A DNA stretch of 35,509 nt, from contig CALXTR010000016.1 in NCBI GenBank assembly GCA_944391475.1, forward strand, positions 1 to 35,509, read 5' to 3'. The notes under the pieces were generated by a model that saw nothing but the letters and a program-made list of their open reading frames with translations, was not told the origin of the DNA and ran no database searches. The position numbers and the translations under genes are program-made. Of the stretch, positions 33,173-35,509 are shown piece after piece (positions within the stretch are counted from its first letter, which is position 1; each line of letters starts with the position of its first letter). The DNA is from an uncultured Alphaproteobacteria bacterium. Lineage in GTDB: Bacteria; Pseudomonadota; Alphaproteobacteria; RF32; CAG-239.

Positions 33173-33226
33173 TGCGGGGCAATGGGGCTCCGCATTCCTT
33201 TTAAATCCTCGAAGATATTTTCGGGG
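33173..33226 (+). promoter_or_regulatory. pnp leader with two hairpins
   Basis: In the 207-bp gap between rpsO and pnp, TGCGGGGC (33173-33180) pairs with GCTCCGCA (33187-33194), an 8-bp stem with one G-U and a TTCCTTTT tail. CCTCGAA (33207-33213) pairs with TTCGGGG (33220-33226). The first could end rpsO transcripts. Either could be an RNase III or PNPase autoregulatory site, as known for pnp in E. coli. Confidence 0.55.
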
Positions 33227-33269
33227 TGAGGATGAAATGAATAGATAGATAATTGAAAGGTAAAAAAGT

Positions 33270-35390
33270 ATGATTGATTTTAAGGTGTCCAGAAAAGAGA
33301 TGGATTGGGGCGGACGCAAGTTAGTCTTAGAAACAGGTAAAATGGCCAGACAAGCTACCGGCGCAGTTGTGGCTACTTATGGTGAAACAGAAGTTATTGC
33401 AACGGTGGTGGCAGCAAAAGAGGTTAAAGAAGATCAAGACTTTTTCCCTTTGACAGTTAACTATCAGGAAAAATATTATGCTACCGGTAAAGTGCCTGGT
33501 GGCTTTATGAAAAGAGAAGGTAAACCTTCTGAACGCGAAGTGTTGATCTCTCGTTTGATTGATAGACCTATTCGTCCGTTGTTTCCAGATGCTTTCAAAA
33601 ATGAAGTGCAAATTATTTGTACAGTTTTAAGTCATGACCAAGAAACAGATTCTGATATTGTTTCTATGGTAGCTGCATCTGCAGCTTTGGCAATTTCGGG
33701 TATTCCGTTTATGGGGCCGATTGGGGCTGCAAAAGTGGGCTATAAAAATGGTCAGTATATTTTGAACCCGACAATTGAACAAATGAAAGATACCGATTTG
33801 GAATTAACCGTTGCCGGTACTTCTGAAGGTGTGTTGATGGTGGAATCTGAAGCTCAAGAACTTTCTGAAGAAGTGATGCTTGGTGCGGTTATGTTTGGTT
33901 TTGATAATTTCCAACCGGTTATCAAGATGATTAAAGAGCTACAAGCAGAAGCTGGTAAAGAACCTTGGGAGGCTCCGGTATTCCCCAAAGAGTTTGATGA
34001 GCTCTATGCGCGGGTAGAAAAAGAATTTCGCGCTAAGTTTGAAGAGGCGTTCAAAGAAACCAATAAACTAAAACGCGGTGATTTGGTGGCTAAAGCTTCA
34101 GAAGAAGTTAAAGCAACTATCGATCCTGAAAATGAAATTGAAATGCGTTATATCGGTGATGTAATTGAAAAATTGATGCACACCGTAGTTCGTGAGAAAG
34201 TGTTGACTACCGGTCATCGTATTGATGGTCGTGACACTAAAACTGTTCGTCCAATCCAGTGTGAAGTTGATGTATTGCCGCGTGCTCATGGTTCAGCTTT
34301 GTTTACCCGCGGTGAAACTCAGGCTTTGGTGGTTACTACTTTGGGTACCGGTGAAGATGCACAAGTAGTTGACGGTTTGATGGCTGAATACAAAGAAGAC
34401 TTTATGCTTAACTATAATTTCCCGCCGTTCTCGGTTGGTGAATGTGGTCGTTTGGGTTCTCCCGGACGTCGTGAAATTGGTCACGGAAAACTCGCTTGGC
34501 GGGCTATTCATCCGATGATGCCAAAAAATAAAGATACCTTCCCTTATACGGTTCGTGTAGTATCAGAAATTATGGAATCTAACGGTTCTTCTTCAATGGC
34601 TACCGTTTGTGGTACCTGTATGTCTTTGATGGCAGCTGGTGTGCCAATGGCAAAACCTGTGGCCGGTATTGCAATGGGATTGATTAAGGAAGATGATGGT
34701 AGAGTTGCTGTCCTAACTGATATTTTGGGCGATGAAGACCATCTTGGTGATATGGACTTTAAGGTTGCCGGTACTAAAGATGGTGTAACTGCTTTGCAGA
34801 TGGATATTAAAATTACATCTATCACCAAAGAGATTATGCAGACGGCTTTGGCTCAGGCTCATGAAGGTAGAATCCATATCTTGGGTGAAATGGCTAAAGC
34901 TATTGCTGAACCGCGTCCGAATGTATCTCCGTTGGCTCCTGGAATTGTGGCTATTAAAATCCCAGTTGATAAAATTCGCGAGGTTATTGGTACCGGTGGT
35001 AAGGTTATTCGCGAAATTGTAGAAAAAACCAATACCAAAATTGATATCAGTGATGATGGTGTTATCAAAATCGCTTCGATGAAGAAAGAAGATGGTGATG
35101 CCGCATTAGAGTGGATTATGGGTATTGTGGCTGAACCGGAAGAAGGCAAAATATACCATGGTGTGGTGACCAAAATTATGGATTTTGGTGCTTTTGTACG
35201 CTTCTTGGGTACGACCGAAGGCTTGGTTCATATTTCAGAAATCAAAAATGAGCGGATTGCTTCGGTTTCAGACTTCTACAAAGAAGGTGACAGCATGTGG
35301 GTTAAATGCTTGGGAACTGATAACCGCGGCAAGATTAAGTTGTCGGCTAAACGGGTTAATCAGGAAACCGGTGAAGACCTAGAAAAATAA
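33270..35390 (+). CDS. pnp: Polyribonucleotide nucleotidyltransferase (PNPase)
   Basis: PNPase is a trimeric 3'-5' phosphorolytic exonuclease of mRNA decay. Two RNase PH-like domains are joined by a helical domain; the second has the active-site stretch [19 protein letters not shown]. The KH domain ([19 protein letters not shown]) and the S1 domain ([18 protein letters not shown]) close the protein. The 706-aa length is normal for Alphaproteobacteria. AAAGG precedes the ATG at 33270. The gene is complete and follows rpsO with a structured leader. Confidence 0.98.
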   Translation: MIDFKVSRKEMDWGGRKLVLETGKMARQATGAVVATYGETEVIATVVAAKEVKEDQDFFPLTVNYQEKYYATGKVPGGFMKREGKPSEREVLISRLIDRPIRPLFPDAFKNEVQIICTVLSHDQETDSDIVSMVAASAALAISGIPFMGPIGAAKVGYKNGQYILNPTIEQMKDTDLELTVAGTSEGVLMVESEAQELSEEVMLGAVMFGFDNFQPVIKMIKELQAEAGKEPWEAPVFPKEFDELYARVEKEFRAKFEEAFKETNKLKRGDLVAKASEEVKATIDPENEIEMRYIGDVIEKLMHTVVREKVLTTGHRIDGRDTKTVRPIQCEVDVLPRAHGSALFTRGETQALVVTTLGTGEDAQVVDGLMAEYKEDFMLNYNFPPFSVGECGRLGSPGRREIGHGKLAWRAIHPMMPKNKDTFPYTVRVVSEIMESNGSSSMATVCGTCMSLMAAGVPMAKPVAGIAMGLIKEDDGRVAVLTDILGDEDHLGDMDFKVAGTKDGVTALQMDIKITSITKEIMQTALAQAHEGRIHILGEMAKAIAEPRPNVSPLAPGIVAIKIPVDKIREVIGTGGKVIREIVEKTNTKIDISDDGVIKIASMKKEDGDAALEWIMGIVAEPEEGKIYHGVVTKIMDFGAFVRFLGTTEGLVHISEIKNERIASVSDFYKEGDSMWVKCLGTDNRGKIKLSAKRVNQETGEDLEK

Positions 35391-35415
35391 CTTAATTTAT
35401 ATTTTCTTTAATAAA

Positions 35416-35436
35416 AAGCACTCCTATGGGGTGCTT
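35416..35436 (+). terminator. Terminator-like hairpin after pnp
   Basis: AAGCAC-T-CC and GG-G-GTGCTT pair over nine positions with one G-U and a 3-nt loop, 25 bp after the pnp stop. No clean U-run follows, so it may instead protect the transcript end. Confidence 0.5.
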
Positions 35437-35445
35437 ATACATTAA

Positions 35446-35488
35446 AGGGACAATAAACGAAGTATGATATACAATGTTTATTGTCCCT
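35446..35488. repeat. Perfect 13-bp inverted repeat at the right edge
   Basis: AGGGACAATAAAC (35446-35458) and GTTTATTGTCCCT (35476-35488) are perfect complements with a 17-nt spacer. There is no T-run. It may be an operator, a hairpin before the next gene or a short transposon-end relic. The last 21 bases are too few to judge. Confidence 0.6.
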
Positions 35489-35509
35489 AATTGTTTGTGA
35501 GGATGTTGC

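Noticed and set aside
1..35509. tRNA or rRNA genes
   Set aside because: I looked for cloverleaf ends with T-loop-like sequences in the intergenic gaps and saw none convincing.

Overview
The window is one continuous piece of an AT-rich alphaproteobacterial chromosome, and it very probably contains the replication origin. Several features point to Alphaproteobacteria: the blocks mnmE/mnmG/rsmG/parA/parB and rho/origin/coaE/dnaQ/secB; a Tim44-like gene followed by mltA and an Smr gene; a mitofilin-like/HemY pair beside tsaD; a short HPr-kinase-only hprK next to tsaE; and thyX instead of thyA. The low GC content and the absence of heme genes from their usual neighbourhoods suggest a host-associated, possibly gut-dwelling and reduced lineage. 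That ecological reading is inference.

Layout. 1-577: the end of a cysteine-rich protein gene, its terminator, and an intergenic segment with five consecutive small hairpins (362-477) that looks like a degenerate IS200/IS605-type or structured-RNA element. 578-6214 (minus): a directon reading SNase-like membrane protein, tsaE, hprK, mlaE, mlaF, radA, cvpA. 6359-7009 (plus): thyX. 7075-9742 (minus): a small FTR-like cysteine protein, then rsmG-parA-parB. 9896-13699 (minus): two tandem PHP-family phosphatases, a divergent MurA-like enzyme and an HD hydrolase, inserted between rsmG and mnmG. 13707-17552 (minus): mnmG, an unknown ORF, mnmE. 17747-18415 (plus): a HAD phosphatase. 18452-19705 (minus): rho. 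19706-20200: candidate oriC. 20201-35390 (mostly plus): coaE, dnaQ, secB (minus), Tim44-like, mltA, a membrane protein, Smr protein, nth and tsaD (minus), mitofilin-like, HemY-like, an ADP-dependent sugar kinase, rbfA, an unknown ORF, truB, rpsO and pnp.

How it fits together. Nineteen of 21 complete genes left of the rho/coaE gap are on the minus strand, and 14 of 17 to the right are on the plus strand. This is the co-directional pattern expected of two diverging replichores. The gap holds five near-consensus DnaA boxes and two adjacent TTAA-N7-TTAA (CtrA-type) motifs. The partition system lies to the left: parA, parB, and two strong plus one weaker parS site, all buried in coding sequence and read as the peptide VSRET. 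The same neighbourhood (7.4-17.0 kb) carries seven copies of an unexplained polar motif, AACACYGTATTTAAA. It is translated in different frames in different genes, so selection or insertion appears to act on the nucleic acid rather than on the protein.

The most interesting items are the polar motif, the origin architecture, the five-hairpin element and the ADP-dependent sugar kinase. All calls come from reading the sequence; no database search was run.
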